From assembly GCA_021817415.1 (NCBI GenBank), contig JAKAUZ010000003.1, forward strand, positions 1 to 64,000: 64,000 nucleotides of DNA. The letters run 5' to 3'. The notes beneath the pieces were generated by a model, which was not told where the DNA came from, searched no databases, and worked only from the letters and a program-made list of their open reading frames with translations. The DNA is from Thermoplasmata archaeon (GTDB taxonomy: Archaea; Thermoplasmatota; Thermoplasmata; Thermoplasmatales; GCA-001856825). Below are positions 47,716 to 56,340 of the stretch, one piece after another. Numbering within the stretch: the first letter of the stretch is position 1; every line of letters begins with the position of its first letter. The position numbers were made by a program, and so were the translations under genes.

Positions 47716-47949
47716 ATGACAGAAGCAACTATTATCGACTCAAGGGGCTCGGCATGTCCTGGCCCGATTACTGACCTGGCAAGGGCATACAGGAACTCAA
47801 AAGTTGGAGATCTTCTGGAACTCTGGGCGACAGACAAAGGAGTCCAGGCCGACACGGCAGCATGGGCCAAGAAAACGGGGAATGAGATTCTAGAAGTGAA
47901 AGTTGATCCAGACAAGATTGTGGTAAAAATCAAGATCAACAAAAGATGA
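47716..47949 (+). CDS. TusA/SirA-like sulfurtransferase
   Basis: A 77-residue TusA-family protein with the signature SACPGPI, where the Cys (residue 14) carries persulfide sulfur. The remaining pattern (LLELWATDKGVQADTAAWAKK) is that of the canonical two-layer alpha/beta fold. It lies 11 nt after the DsrE-like gene and 19 nt before the quinone-oxidoreductase-like gene, so the three are almost certainly co-transcribed. DsrE plus TusA plus a sulfide oxidising enzyme is a known sulfur-trafficking grouping in archaea and bacteria. Confidence 0.9.
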   Translation: MTEATIIDSRGSACPGPITDLARAYRNSKVGDLLELWATDKGVQADTAAWAKKTGNEILEVKVDPDKIVVKIKINKR

Positions 47950-47968
47950 AAGAGGAACAGGATATAAC

Positions 47969-49153
47969 ATGGAAAAGGTCTTGATTATAGGTGGCGGTGG
48001 AGGAGGGCTGATTCTTGCGAACCATCTCCCCAGGAAGGATTTTGACGTAACAGTAATAGACAAGGACGAATACCACTATTACCAGCCATGGTTCCTTTAC
48101 GTTGCGTTCCAGGGGTCGAGACGAAAAATATGGAAGCCGATAGCTTCACTCCTGAAGCCGGGGATCAGATTCGTCAAAGATGAAATAAGCGAGATAAATC
48201 TGGATGAAAGAAAGGTATACGGTACAAGAAAAACAACTTACGACTACGATAAGATAATTATTGCCACCGGAACAAGTCCCGATCCAGACTCGATACCCGG
48301 TTTAAGGGAAATATACAATGAATACGGAGATTACCACAGCAACGTTCAAAATTCCCTGAAACTCTGGGAGCATATAAAGAACTTTAAGGGGGGGACAGTA
48401 GCACTTGGACAGGCAGGTCCAGTGTGCAAATGCCCGCCATCACTGCTTGAAGGTGCATTCCAGCTGGAAGAATATCTGAAGAAAAAGAATCTTAAGGACA
48501 AGACAAAGATCAAGTTCTTCACTCCATTCCCAAGGGCCTATCCCGCAGAGCAAATGAACAAGGTAGTGGAACCCATGGTAGAGGAGAGGGGAATAGAAGT
48601 GATGACATTCTTCGACGTCGACACAATTGACACGAAGAACAAAGTGATAAGTTCGATCGAGGGGGACAGCATCAATTATGACCTGCCAATCATAGTCCCT
48701 CCCTGCAAGGGAACAAAGATCAGAATTGTTCCAGAGAAAGTCAAGAATCCTGACAGGTTCATAATCACAGATAAAAAGACCATGAGGATAGAGGGATATG
48801 ACAATGCGTTTGCAATCGGGGACGTAAACACCGTTCCAACCTCCAAGACAGGAGTGACCGCGCATCTGGAAGCACAGGTAGTTTCAAACCTACTGCAGGG
48901 AGTGTACGATGAATTCACTGGAAGGATTAACTGTCCGTTCGACACCGCTTATGGCAAAGCGACGTTTGTGATTGCTGATTATGAAAACCCAGTTGTTCCT
49001 TATCCCCCGACCAGGATCAAACACATCATGAAGATGTCAATGGCAAGGATATATTGGATGACCCTCAAGGGACAGGCTGACCCAATTTTTGATTATTATT
49101 TTGATTTTACAAACCCGAAGAAACTGAATGAGAAATACGCCACAGAGGCGTAA
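47969..49153 (+). CDS. Sulfide:quinone oxidoreductase-like flavoprotein
   Basis: A 394-residue FAD protein of the SQR/type II NADH-dehydrogenase family. The N-terminal dinucleotide-binding motif is GGGGGGLILANHL with DKDEYHYYQPWFLYVAF. A second FAD segment, IIIATGTSPDPDSIPG, follows, then AIGDVNTVPTSKTG near 300. Cysteines in QAGPVCKCPPSLLEGA and PPCKGTK are placed like the catalytic Cys pair of sulfide:quinone oxidoreductases. The C-terminal region is amphipathic, as in membrane-associated SQRs. With DsrE and TusA upstream it probably oxidises sulfide or persulfide into the quinone pool. Confidence 0.85.
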   Translation: MEKVLIIGGGGGGLILANHLPRKDFDVTVIDKDEYHYYQPWFLYVAFQGSRRKIWKPIASLLKPGIRFVKDEISEINLDERKVYGTRKTTYDYDKIIIATGTSPDPDSIPGLREIYNEYGDYHSNVQNSLKLWEHIKNFKGGTVALGQAGPVCKCPPSLLEGAFQLEEYLKKKNLKDKTKIKFFTPFPRAYPAEQMNKVVEPMVEERGIEVMTFFDVDTIDTKNKVISSIEGDSINYDLPIIVPPCKGTKIRIVPEKVKNPDRFIITDKKTMRIEGYDNAFAIGDVNTVPTSKTGVTAHLEAQVVSNLLQGVYDEFTGRINCPFDTAYGKATFVIADYENPVVPYPPTRIKHIMKMSMARIYWMTLKGQADPIFDYYFDFTNPKKLNEKYATEA

Positions 49154-49163
49154 TTCTCTCTTT

Positions 49164-49520
49164 TTATTCACCAAGAATTTCCTTTGCGGCACTGATTGGC
49201 ACGACACAGATCATTTTCATGTCTGTAGTCGCATTAATCGTATGGTACTCATTTCCAGGTATGAAAAGAAAACTATCCTTTGATACCTCAAACTTTTTAG
49301 CGCCGATGGTCGCAGTTCCTTTCCCCTCAATTACGTAGATCTCATGTTCATACTCGTGGCTGTGAGCAGGCGTACTCCCCCAGGCCTTTACAGTGATAAG
49401 CCTCATTGAAAAATTTGGTGCACCATCCTTGTGTGTGATAAGCCACCTAATCTTCCCTCCCCCCTGGAGGTCCTTTTCCTCAATCTCGTCAAATTTCCTG
49501 GCATAACCTTGAACAGTCAC
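49164..49520 (-). CDS. Cupin-domain protein
   Basis: A 118-residue single-domain cupin. Motif 1 is SHEYEHEIYVIEGKGTATIG (H-x-H-type pattern giving metal ligands His, His and Glu) and motif 2 PGNEYHTINATTD with the third His. Such small cupins bind a metal and act as sugar-nucleotide, oxidoreductase or sensing proteins; the substrate is not predictable. It is convergent with the SQR-like gene, 10 nt apart. Confidence 0.85.
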   Translation of the reverse strand: MTVQGYARKFDEIEEKDLQGGGKIRWLITHKDGAPNFSMRLITVKAWGSTPAHSHEYEHEIYVIEGKGTATIGAKKFEVSKDSFLFIPGNEYHTINATTDMKMICVVPISAAKEILGE

Positions 49521-49637
49521 ATACAGACATCCGGTCTATCCTTAAATGATTTATGTGTGTGCGAAACGTTAAAAAAGAGGATAAAGGCAACAGACACTGG
49601 ACAGGGTGTCAAGCCAGCAAGAGTAAATAGTGTCTGG

Positions 49638-50162
49638 TCACTCTTTCTTCGTGGTCCTTTCAGGATTGGGCCATTCCCACAATCTCTCCCTGAAATTGTT
49701 CCGTTTGTTTGATGCCAGGGCAATGAAAAAGAGGAATGAAGATAGACGATTCATGTACTGGGGAATGAGATCATTAATTTTCCTGCTAAGTTTCAGTTCG
49801 ATGAGCCTTCTTTCCGCCCTCCTGGTAACGGCCCTCGATAGTTGCAATGAGGAGGATGTTTTTGACCCTCCCGGTATAACAAATAGTTTGATTTCTCCTA
49901 TCTCTTTCTGGTAGGCCTTGATCTTGTCCTCTAGCCAGGAGACTCCATCCGCTCTGAGACATCTCCCTTGCCCTTCAGTCAGTATTTCCTCACCAAGTGC
50001 AAAAAGATCCCTCTGCACAGTGTAAATATCATTTCTAATGTCTTCAAATTCGCAATCCGACCAGCTGACCCCTAACTGGGATATCAGTTCGTCCAGTGTT
50101 CCCTCCCATTCCATCAGTTGATCACTCTTGCTGACTCTCTGTCCTGTGGACGTATCTGTCAT
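49638..50162 (-). CDS. PduO-type ATP:cob(I)alamin adenosyltransferase
   Basis: A 174-residue enzyme converting cob(I)alamin to adenosylcobalamin. The start at 50162 (MTDTSTGQRV) is chosen over 50189 for its family-like N-terminus. Typical stretches are MEWEGTLDELISQLG, FALGEEILTEGQGRC, FVIPGGSKTSSSLQLSR, AVTRRAERRLIEL and MNRLSSFLFFIALASN with the conserved Arg and Asn. The family includes a well-studied Thermoplasma enzyme. No B12-dependent mutase is seen in the window. A C/D box sRNA lies just upstream on the opposite strand. Confidence 0.9.
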   Translation of the reverse strand: MTDTSTGQRVSKSDQLMEWEGTLDELISQLGVSWSDCEFEDIRNDIYTVQRDLFALGEEILTEGQGRCLRADGVSWLEDKIKAYQKEIGEIKLFVIPGGSKTSSSLQLSRAVTRRAERRLIELKLSRKINDLIPQYMNRLSSFLFFIALASNKRNNFRERLWEWPNPERTTKKE

Positions 50163-50302
50163 TCCCTTGTCTCCTCTTCCGCTGTACACAAAATTTCATC
50201 CAAATCTGGTATATTTGTTTTGGGAATAAAATTCACATAATTCAGACTTAAATATTCAATTTGCTGTAGTTAGATTTCTATGTTAGAACCGGTTTAGCAT
50301 CA

Positions 50303-50364
50303 GAGCAGGATGATGACATCAGCCTTAACTGATGATGATGAATGACAGGCAGTCTGATCTGCTC
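50303..50364 (+). ncRNA. C/D box sRNA guiding 2'-O-methylation
   Basis: All elements are in order in 62 nt. The terminal stem gagcag (50303-50308) pairs with ctgctc (50359-50364). Box C is ATGATGA (50310-50316), then a 12-nt guide catcagccttaa, D' box CTGA (50329-50332), 2-nt spacer, C' box ATGATGA (50335-50341), a 12-nt guide atgacaggcagt and D box CTGA (50354-50357). The 12-nt spacing on both sides is the constrained spacing of archaeal C/D RNPs. By the N+5 rule the targets are the residues opposite C in guide 1 and G in guide 2. It lies between protein genes; a TATA-like cttaaatat is about 45 nt upstream. Confidence 0.88.
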
Positions 50365-50373
50365 ACAATAAGC

Positions 50374-50904
50374 TCAGAATACCCTTCTGTTCAGGAACTG
50401 CATGAGGGTACGGAAATCACCACCTCTCAAAGCGCTATCGAACGCTTTGAAGAGTTCGGTGGAATCATCAGCATTTGCAAGTTCGTAAATCCGGACTAGG
50501 ATATTCTGCTGTCTTGTGATCAGCTTTCTGAGTTCCAGCTCTATGGCAGATATCTGTTCATTTGTATCCCTTAGCTCTCTTATGAGCTCCTCCAGATCTT
50601 CGTAGTTATCCTTGATGTCTTCTTTCCCTCCCTCGAAGTTGGATATATTTTCAATAAACTGTAATAAAGATAGCAAAGGTGCATTGGCACGGTAAAGTAT
50701 CCTCTGAGGACCTTCCTCTGAGTTTATCTTTCCCACCCTGTACACCAGCCCGTTGTTTTCCAGAAGTTTTAGGTGTTTTGCAATGAGTTGCTGGGAAGTC
50801 CCGACTGAACGTGCTAGCTCAAATGTATAAGAAGGCCTGATAGACAGTATGCTGAGCATCTTCCTTCGAATGTCATTATCTATCAGGTCCAGCAAATCGG
50901 TCAT
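50374..50904 (-). CDS. ArsR-like winged-helix regulator downstream of hsp20
   Basis: A 176-residue protein with a winged-helix domain at the N-terminus (about 8-75; LARSVGTSQQLIAKHLKLLENNGLVYRVG and a wing). A coiled-coil helix follows (about 95-140; DLEELIRELRDTNEQISAIE), probably for dimerisation. It begins 2 nt after the hsp20 stop and is thus co-transcribed with it. The arrangement resembles archaeal heat-shock regulators such as Phr, which repress hsp20 and other heat-shock genes; the identity is inferred from context. Confidence 0.75.
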   Translation of the reverse strand: MTDLLDLIDNDIRRKMLSILSIRPSYTFELARSVGTSQQLIAKHLKLLENNGLVYRVGKINSEEGPQRILYRANAPLLSLLQFIENISNFEGGKEDIKDNYEDLEELIRELRDTNEQISAIELELRKLITRQQNILVRIYELANADDSTELFKAFDSALRGGDFRTLMQFLNRRVF

Positions 50905-50906
50905 AT

Positions 50907-51446
50907 TTATGAGATGGGAATCTTCTTCCCTTTACTTTTCTTTGGGGATGCCTTTTTGACAATTATGTCCAGTACTCCATTGGAATACGTTGCCTTTATG
51001 TTTTCCTGATCAACTTCCTCCTCCAGCTCTATTTCTTTGTAGTATTTTCTGTCATTTTTATCTACCTTCACCACTAGTGAGCTGTTTTGCACGTCGAGTG
51101 AGATATCACTTTTGTCGACTCCCGGTATCTCCATCGTTATATCGAGTTCGTTTTCCCTTTCTTGAATATCCGTGACAGGTTCCCTGTATTCCGGACTTGG
51201 TAAGCTTGAATACTCCTTCGGAACGTTACCGAATTCCTGGAACACCGGTTTGCCATCGGGACCTACCCTGTACGTAAACCCGTAAACGTATGATCCAGGT
51301 TGCCCCTTCAGACTCTCCATTTCATCGAACGTATCGAACCACCTTTCGAACATTCTCCTGTATTCCCTGTCGGCATTTTCAAGGAAGTCATAGATGCTGT
51401 CCCAAACTTCGTCATCATCCTTTTTCCTTATTCTTCGTATTCCCAT
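50907..51446 (-). CDS. hsp20: Small heat shock protein, Hsp20/alpha-crystallin
   Basis: A 179-residue chaperone that holds unfolding proteins. The alpha-crystallin domain runs from about 88 to 165 and shows ELDITMEIPGVDKSDI and NGVLDI(I)VKK (the N-G-V-L motif); the C-terminal tail carries the I-x-I motif in KKIPIS. The N-terminal region is charged and aromatic-rich (YRRMFERWFDTFDEME). The ATG has a strong SD-like ggaggt 7 nt upstream. It is the first gene of a two-gene operon with the regulator at 50374. Confidence 0.94.
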   Translation of the reverse strand: MGIRRIRKKDDDEVWDSIYDFLENADREYRRMFERWFDTFDEMESLKGQPGSYVYGFTYRVGPDGKPVFQEFGNVPKEYSSLPSPEYREPVTDIQERENELDITMEIPGVDKSDISLDVQNSSLVVKVDKNDRKYYKEIELEEEVDQENIKATYSNGVLDIIVKKASPKKSKGKKIPIS

Positions 51447-51453
51447 GTTATCT

Positions 51454-51506
51454 ACCTCCGGTTACCAACCTATTGTTGTGTAGTAATTACTTTCGAGTAT
51501 ATTAAC
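51454..51506 (-). promoter_or_regulatory. hsp20 promoter with palindromic operator candidate
   Basis: On the minus strand a TATA-like gttaatatac (51497-51506) is followed after 5 nt by the perfect 10-bp palindrome agtaattact (51482-51491), close to the expected transcription start, and later by ggaggt (51454-51459) before the ATG. A repressor bound at the palindrome would block initiation, the mode known for Phr-type regulators. Confidence 0.55.
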
Positions 51507-51587
51507 ATTTCTTGCACAGGCAGCTTAGCTCTCCGTGCTGTTCTATTGCCCGAGGTCAATCGAATCCAGTAAAAAAGGTCGTTAAAT

Positions 51588-53009
51588 TCAGACGAACCCG
51601 TTTCGGACCAGACTTTCAATGGTCTTCTTTCCGACTCTCTTGCTGGCAAGTAAAAGAATTGAGGGTACTACCACTATGGCACTTCCAATCGTTGCAACTT
51701 CGGCAAACAGGATGGGGCTGTCAGTCACATAGGTCACTCCAATTATGATGGACGACACCACCATTGCTATTATGAGGGGCAATGCCAGAGCCATTTGCCT
51801 AAGGTTGTATTGTCCGGGCATCAGCATATCCTCCTTTATCTGTACTGGAGAAAGGAATGCGGAAAGATAAATCGTCATTATGAGCAATGATGGAAATACA
51901 CATAACAGTACTAACCCATATCCAAGCGCCCCTGGAAACCCGTAATAAGCAAGGATGAAATTCGACACGGCGATCGGCGACAAGAGGACCAAAAAAGAGA
52001 GGACTCTAGCCCCAATCGCTATTCTCAGATACCGGACAGGACCAACTGACAGGAATCCCAACCACAGTCTTTCGTTCGCCAAGACGCCCATCGAAACGAA
52101 CATCACTATGATTATTGAATATTCAGAAAGAATCACAGATAGCACGTGAAACAAGGATTTTGAGATCATGGTCTGAACTATAAGGAAATAAACGATCCCC
52201 AGAATCACGGTCACAAACAATCCGTTCCTCAACTGAAATCGTCCAGATCTGTAGGAAGAACCTCCTCCAATGGTATTCATTCTCCCTGAAATCTCTACTA
52301 TATTGAAATGTTCCGAAAATATTGCTCCAACAGAGGATAATCGAGCAAAGTTTCTGTTGTTCTTGACGTCCTTTGAAGTGGAAAGCGACATTCTTTTCAT
52401 CAAGTCCAGGTCAACTCTCATGAGTGACCTGAAAGCCAAAGGGGTTGTTACTAGCGCCAGGACGGATGCAGTCAGAGCAGAAGTTACAGGATGCCCAGTG
52501 AAAATCGCAGCCGGTGAATACTGGAGCCCAAGAAGTGATGACAATGACCACGCTGCAAGGCCAATTGCAATAGGAAATCTCCATTTAAAGTTCAAGGCAT
52601 AAGTTGCTGGTCCAAGAGAGGTGGCTGAAAGTGCGGTGGCTATGATAACCACTATGGCAGAAATGAAGACGGTCTTCAGATAACCTGCCATGTAAACATA
52701 AAGATAGAATATCATCAACCCAAAACTTAGAAACTGTACCAGGTACAGAGAAATCGCAAGATCAACCCGCTTAATTGGCATCGTAAATAGATAGTCCTTG
52801 TCTGATTTCAGCACCGCTATCCCTCCATTCAGGGTGGGCAGTGCGAGAACGAAAGCGGTGATTGCTGGCCCATAGTACAAGGAAAATGTGCTTGCACCCG
52901 AACTGACACGATCAAACAGAATGACATAAAAGCCCATCAGAACTAGGAGGATGAGAATTGATTTAGAAAATCTTGATACAATTACGAATCTGATGACTTT
53001 ACCCAACAT
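51588..53009 (-). CDS. ABC exporter membrane protein
   Basis: A 473-residue membrane protein with about 12 transmembrane segments (for example [48 protein letters not shown]). It is larger than usual ABC-2 permeases and has two halves of similar topology, like fused permease domains. It overlaps the ATPase gene by 11 nt and is certainly its partner. No signature identifies the substrate. A few charged residues precede the last helix; the C-terminus is basic ([10 protein letters not shown]). Confidence 0.7.
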   Translation of the reverse strand: MLGKVIRFVIVSRFSKSILILLVLMGFYVILFDRVSSGASTFSLYYGPAITAFVLALPTLNGGIAVLKSDKDYLFTMPIKRVDLAISLYLVQFLSFGLMIFYLYVYMAGYLKTVFISAIVVIIATALSATSLGPATYALNFKWRFPIAIGLAAWSLSSLLGLQYSPAAIFTGHPVTSALTASVLALVTTPLAFRSLMRVDLDLMKRMSLSTSKDVKNNRNFARLSSVGAIFSEHFNIVEISGRMNTIGGGSSYRSGRFQLRNGLFVTVILGIVYFLIVQTMISKSLFHVLSVILSEYSIIIVMFVSMGVLANERLWLGFLSVGPVRYLRIAIGARVLSFLVLLSPIAVSNFILAYYGFPGALGYGLVLLCVFPSLLIMTIYLSAFLSPVQIKEDMLMPGQYNLRQMALALPLIIAMVVSSIIIGVTYVTDSPILFAEVATIGSAIVVVPSILLLASKRVGKKTIESLVRNGFV

Positions 53010-53736
53010 TTACAAGCATCCTCGCTACGACGCTCTCAATTGGCTCATCCTCATGTCCTAGCTTCTTTAAATCCATCAGGGTACCGGACCACATCACCGC
53101 CCCGTGAGATATCATTATCACCTTGTCTGCAAGCCTCCCTGCAACCCCCATGATGTGAGTCGACACAAGTTGAGTGGAATTCAAACCGTTGAGGTAGGAG
53201 ATCACGTTCTCCTGTGTCGGGATATCTAGGTAATTAAGAGGTTCATCCAGGAAGATGACAGGAGGGTCGTGAATTATCGATAGGGCAAGTGCAAGTTTTT
53301 GGAGATTCCCCCTTGAAAGCCTGCCGACCTTTGCTTTTTCATATTCCCTCAGTTTCAGCATGTCAATGAGTTTGTCCGTTTTCAGTGCAACGTCTTCTAT
53401 GCCTCTCAACGCTCCTATGTACTCTAGATTCTCCCTTACACTCAGGGTCCTGTAGGGGGATGCATCTTCAGGCAGATAGCCAATAATTCTTCTGGCCTCT
53501 TCAGACGTTGGTTCCATGTTGCCGATCTTAGCTTCGCCAAGGTCGGGAGTCAGGAGGCCTACCAGAATCTTAAGCGTCGTAGATTTTCCAGCACCGTTTG
53601 GTCCCAGCAAGGCACATCTTTCACCAGGTTCAAGCCTGAAACTAAGATTTTTCAGGGCGACAACGTTTCCATATTTCTTGGTCACATTACTTACCTCAAT
53701 GGATGGGGCAACTTGATTGTTCGTCACGGTAATCAT
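52999..53736 (-). CDS. ABC transporter ATP-binding protein
   Basis: A 245-residue nucleotide-binding subunit. Walker A is GPNGAGKST, the Q-loop lies after GYLPED, the signature is [12 protein letters not shown] (degenerate from LSGGQ) and Walker B is [14 protein letters not shown]-loop and His in VSTHIMG follow. The order of features fits DrrA-type exporter ATPases. It is the first gene of a two-gene operon with the large membrane protein at 51588. Confidence 0.9.
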   Translation of the reverse strand: MITVTNNQVAPSIEVSNVTKKYGNVVALKNLSFRLEPGERCALLGPNGAGKSTTLKILVGLLTPDLGEAKIGNMEPTSEEARRIIGYLPEDASPYRTLSVRENLEYIGALRGIEDVALKTDKLIDMLKLREYEKAKVGRLSRGNLQKLALALSIIHDPPVIFLDEPLNYLDIPTQENVISYLNGLNSTQLVSTHIMGVAGRLADKVIMISHGAVMWSGTLMDLKKLGHEDEPIESVVARMLVNVG

Positions 53737-53855
53737 CTCTCTGAGATTCCAACCCCAACCATGGAAACATATAGGATTATTATTGCAATCCTACCCATTC
53801 CATAGTGGGAATCTATTGTTGGACCAGTATATCACGATATATGAGATTGTTGGTC

Positions 53856-55658
53856 TCAGAGATCACCGAGATACCCATCACGCTTGTGGATTGCAGTGTC
53901 ATATTCTACGACCGCAAGAATCAACGAAAGGTGACTGAGTGCCTGCGGGTAGTTCCCCAAGTATCTTTTTGTTCCAAAATCTATCTCTTCTGGGAGGAGG
54001 CCAAGAGAATTCTCCAGTTTGATGATCTTATTCAAGCCCTTGAACGCCTTTTCTAGGTCTCCCCTGATTATTAGGTTCCTTATGTACCAGAACGAAAGCA
54101 TGAGGAACGCATTATCATCACCGCCGAGACCATCCTCAGATGTATATCTCTTGAAGAAGAACTCCTCCCGCATAAGTTTTTCAACAATGGAATCCAGTGT
54201 TCTCGAGTAAGTTGGATCATTTATATCTGAAAAACCTATAAGTGGGAGTCTCAGCAGTGAAGCATCCACATCCTCAGAACCATAACTTTGCGAATAGTAT
54301 CCTTCCTTGCTTATTCCCTTTGAATTTACTTCATCCTTCACATCCTTTGCCTCCGCCTCGTATCTCATCGAAAGATCATTCATGCCAAGGTATGATGACA
54401 GCCACGATAAATCCTTGAAGGCCCTCCACGCTGCCACTTTTGAATAGACGTAATTCTTCTTCGGTCCTCTTATCTCCCAGATGGATGAATCCGGTTCTCT
54501 CCAGATCTGCGACAGTAAGTTTCCAACTGAAAGTATTTTTTCAAGTGCATGAAGGTTGAGGAATCCCCCATTTCCCATCAATATCCTGAGGCCGTGAATG
54601 AGGGACGCGAATTGGTCAATCTGGAGCTGGCCGTATGCAGCATTGCCGTACCTGACTGGCCTGGAATCAAGATACCCTGATAGGTCAGTTTCAATCTCAT
54701 TTATCGGAGCAGCATCATTGATTGAATATACAGAAAAAAGCCTTCCGTCTTTCTCATACCTGTCAATGATGGAAAGATAGAACTTCATGGCCTCTTCGAT
54801 GTATCCTACCCTGGTCATTGCCTCTATAACGAATGCGGTATCCCTGATCCACATGTACCTGTAGTCCCAGTTCCTCCCCCCTCCTATTGTTTCCGGGAGG
54901 GATGTTGTGGGGGATGCAACCATGAATCCTGTAGGTTCAAAAAAAAGCCCCTTCATCAGTAACAGAGACCTGTTGACACTCTCATAGAAAATCCCCTGGT
55001 ACTTTGATCTTGACAGCCAATCCTTCCAGAAAAATCTCGTCTCTCGCAATCTTCTTTCGCTGCTGAAATTTCGCAATGAGAATGCGGTATCGAGATTGTA
55101 TGCAGCCACCAACCATTTTTCCTCCCCAGGTTTGACTCTCACCTTTCCCTGAAAAGTGCTTCCCACTCTTTCGAGATGAAAGTCGGTAGCAAGGAACTCG
55201 GACCTGCCCCCAGTACCTATTAGGTAACCAACATTCTTGAACTCTTTGAAATCCTTCCTTTCCTCCTTCAGAAATGGTGCGAAAGTGACTTCTAGTTCTA
55301 AACTGTCTAGAGATTTAATCATCCTGTGGATCTCTGAAAAATATACTGCTGGATGATTTGTCATTGGAAGGAAATCTATAATGGTCAGGACATTTTCACC
55401 TTTCGAATGGAAGTTGGTCCTTAGTACGTTTGTATCGGGTTCGTACTCCTGCCTGCTCTCATAGCTTTCCAGTAGTGGTGTTATCGAAAAAAAACCGCCC
55501 CTATTACTGTCAAGCAATGATACAAAGGTGGGCAGTGAGTCAAAATTTGGGAAGCAGGCAAAATCAATTGTCCCATCAGTGGAAACAAGAGCAGCAGTTC
55601 TATTGTTAAGCAACACTCCGTGAGATTCTATACTCCGGTACCCTTGATCTTTTAACAC
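53856..55658 (-). CDS. Glycoside hydrolase family 15 enzyme (glucoamylase/trehalase type)
   Basis: A 600-residue protein. The N-terminal beta-sandwich domain (about 1-220) starts with GVLLNNRTAALVSTDGTIDF. The (alpha/alpha)6 barrel includes TTSLPETIGGGRNWDYRYMW, then IRDTAFVIEAM, and IWEIRGPKKNYVYSK, where the Glu is the usual catalytic acid. The second catalytic position, normally Glu in GG-E-x-AF, reads GGDDNAF here. GH15 enzymes from Thermoplasma hydrolyse trehalose or glucans. It has no signal peptide, so it works in the cytoplasm. It stands alone, with its start facing the PadR gene. Confidence 0.88.
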   Translation of the reverse strand: MLKDQGYRSIESHGVLLNNRTAALVSTDGTIDFACFPNFDSLPTFVSLLDSNRGGFFSITPLLESYESRQEYEPDTNVLRTNFHSKGENVLTIIDFLPMTNHPAVYFSEIHRMIKSLDSLELEVTFAPFLKEERKDFKEFKNVGYLIGTGGRSEFLATDFHLERVGSTFQGKVRVKPGEEKWLVAAYNLDTAFSLRNFSSERRLRETRFFWKDWLSRSKYQGIFYESVNRSLLLMKGLFFEPTGFMVASPTTSLPETIGGGRNWDYRYMWIRDTAFVIEAMTRVGYIEEAMKFYLSIIDRYEKDGRLFSVYSINDAAPINEIETDLSGYLDSRPVRYGNAAYGQLQIDQFASLIHGLRILMGNGGFLNLHALEKILSVGNLLSQIWREPDSSIWEIRGPKKNYVYSKVAAWRAFKDLSWLSSYLGMNDLSMRYEAEAKDVKDEVNSKGISKEGYYSQSYGSEDVDASLLRLPLIGFSDINDPTYSRTLDSIVEKLMREEFFFKRYTSEDGLGGDDNAFLMLSFWYIRNLIIRGDLEKAFKGLNKIIKLENSLGLLPEEIDFGTKRYLGNYPQALSHLSLILAVVEYDTAIHKRDGYLGDL

Positions 55659-55760
55659 TGTAGGTTAACTGAACATTCTTTTAAATACTTTTCAACCCTC
55701 ATATTGGCGATGGCGATGAAGATGCAAATAGTAAATTGGGGATGATTCTCTTAGTATCAT

Positions 55761-55785
55761 TATCGATTACGATATCGTTATATAG
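55761..55785 (+). promoter_or_regulatory. PadR promoter with inverted-repeat operator candidate
   Basis: The stretch tatcgattacgata (55761-55774) has tatcg/cgata arms with a 4-nt centre, and it overlaps the perfect palindrome cgatatcg (55770-55777). It ends in the TATA box gttatatag (55777-55785), about 20 nt before the start codon at 55804. An autorepressor bound here would cover the TATA box. Confidence 0.5.
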
Positions 55786-55803
55786 AGACTTGAAATCACG
55801 GTT

Positions 55804-56340
55804 ATGGAATCTGAAGAGGGTCGATGGAGCAGGGGAATAGTATTCTTCATAATACTGACTATGGCCCGAGACGGTCCTATATATGGAAACCAGGTAGCAA
55901 ACCTGATTTATGAGAGAACGAATGGTGCGTGGAAACCTAGTGCTGGCTCCATATACCCGGCATTAGATAGGTTGGCCAGGAGAGGCTTGATTGAACGATA
56001 CGAAGAGGGAGGCAAGGCTATGTATAAGCTTACAGATAAAGGCCTCTCTCTGATAAAAAAGATTGGAGAAGGGCACCTAGACAACTCGCCTATGATGAAG
56101 TTCATGGGAAAGTTGTGGATGGACGTCATGAATCCGGAAGCAAAGGCCAGATTCTTGCTGAACTCGATACAGAACGTGGGCTCCTCTCTTGAAACCAACC
56201 TGAAGAATATCCATTCCGGGTTCAGGAATGAGAAGGAATACGAAGTGTTCCTGATGACATTTGAGCTTGAACTCGAAAGGCTGACCAAGATCCTCTCAGA
56301 TGCGAGAAAGGAACTTCTACAATCAAAAGAGGTGATATGA
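55804..56340 (+). CDS. PadR-family transcriptional regulator
   Basis: A 178-residue PadR-like repressor with an N-terminal winged helix (about 12-85; ILTMARDGPIYGNQVANLIY, SIYPALDRLARRGLIERYEE, YKLTDKGLSLI) and a C-terminal helical dimerisation part. Regulators of this kind control neighbouring ABC drug exporters and dissociate on ligand binding. Its stop overlaps the start of the ABC ATPase gene by 4 nt, so it heads a three-gene operon. Confidence 0.9.
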   Translation: MESEEGRWSRGIVFFIILTMARDGPIYGNQVANLIYERTNGAWKPSAGSIYPALDRLARRGLIERYEEGGKAMYKLTDKGLSLIKKIGEGHLDNSPMMKFMGKLWMDVMNPEAKARFLLNSIQNVGSSLETNLKNIHSGFRNEKEYEVFLMTFELELERLTKILSDARKELLQSKEVI

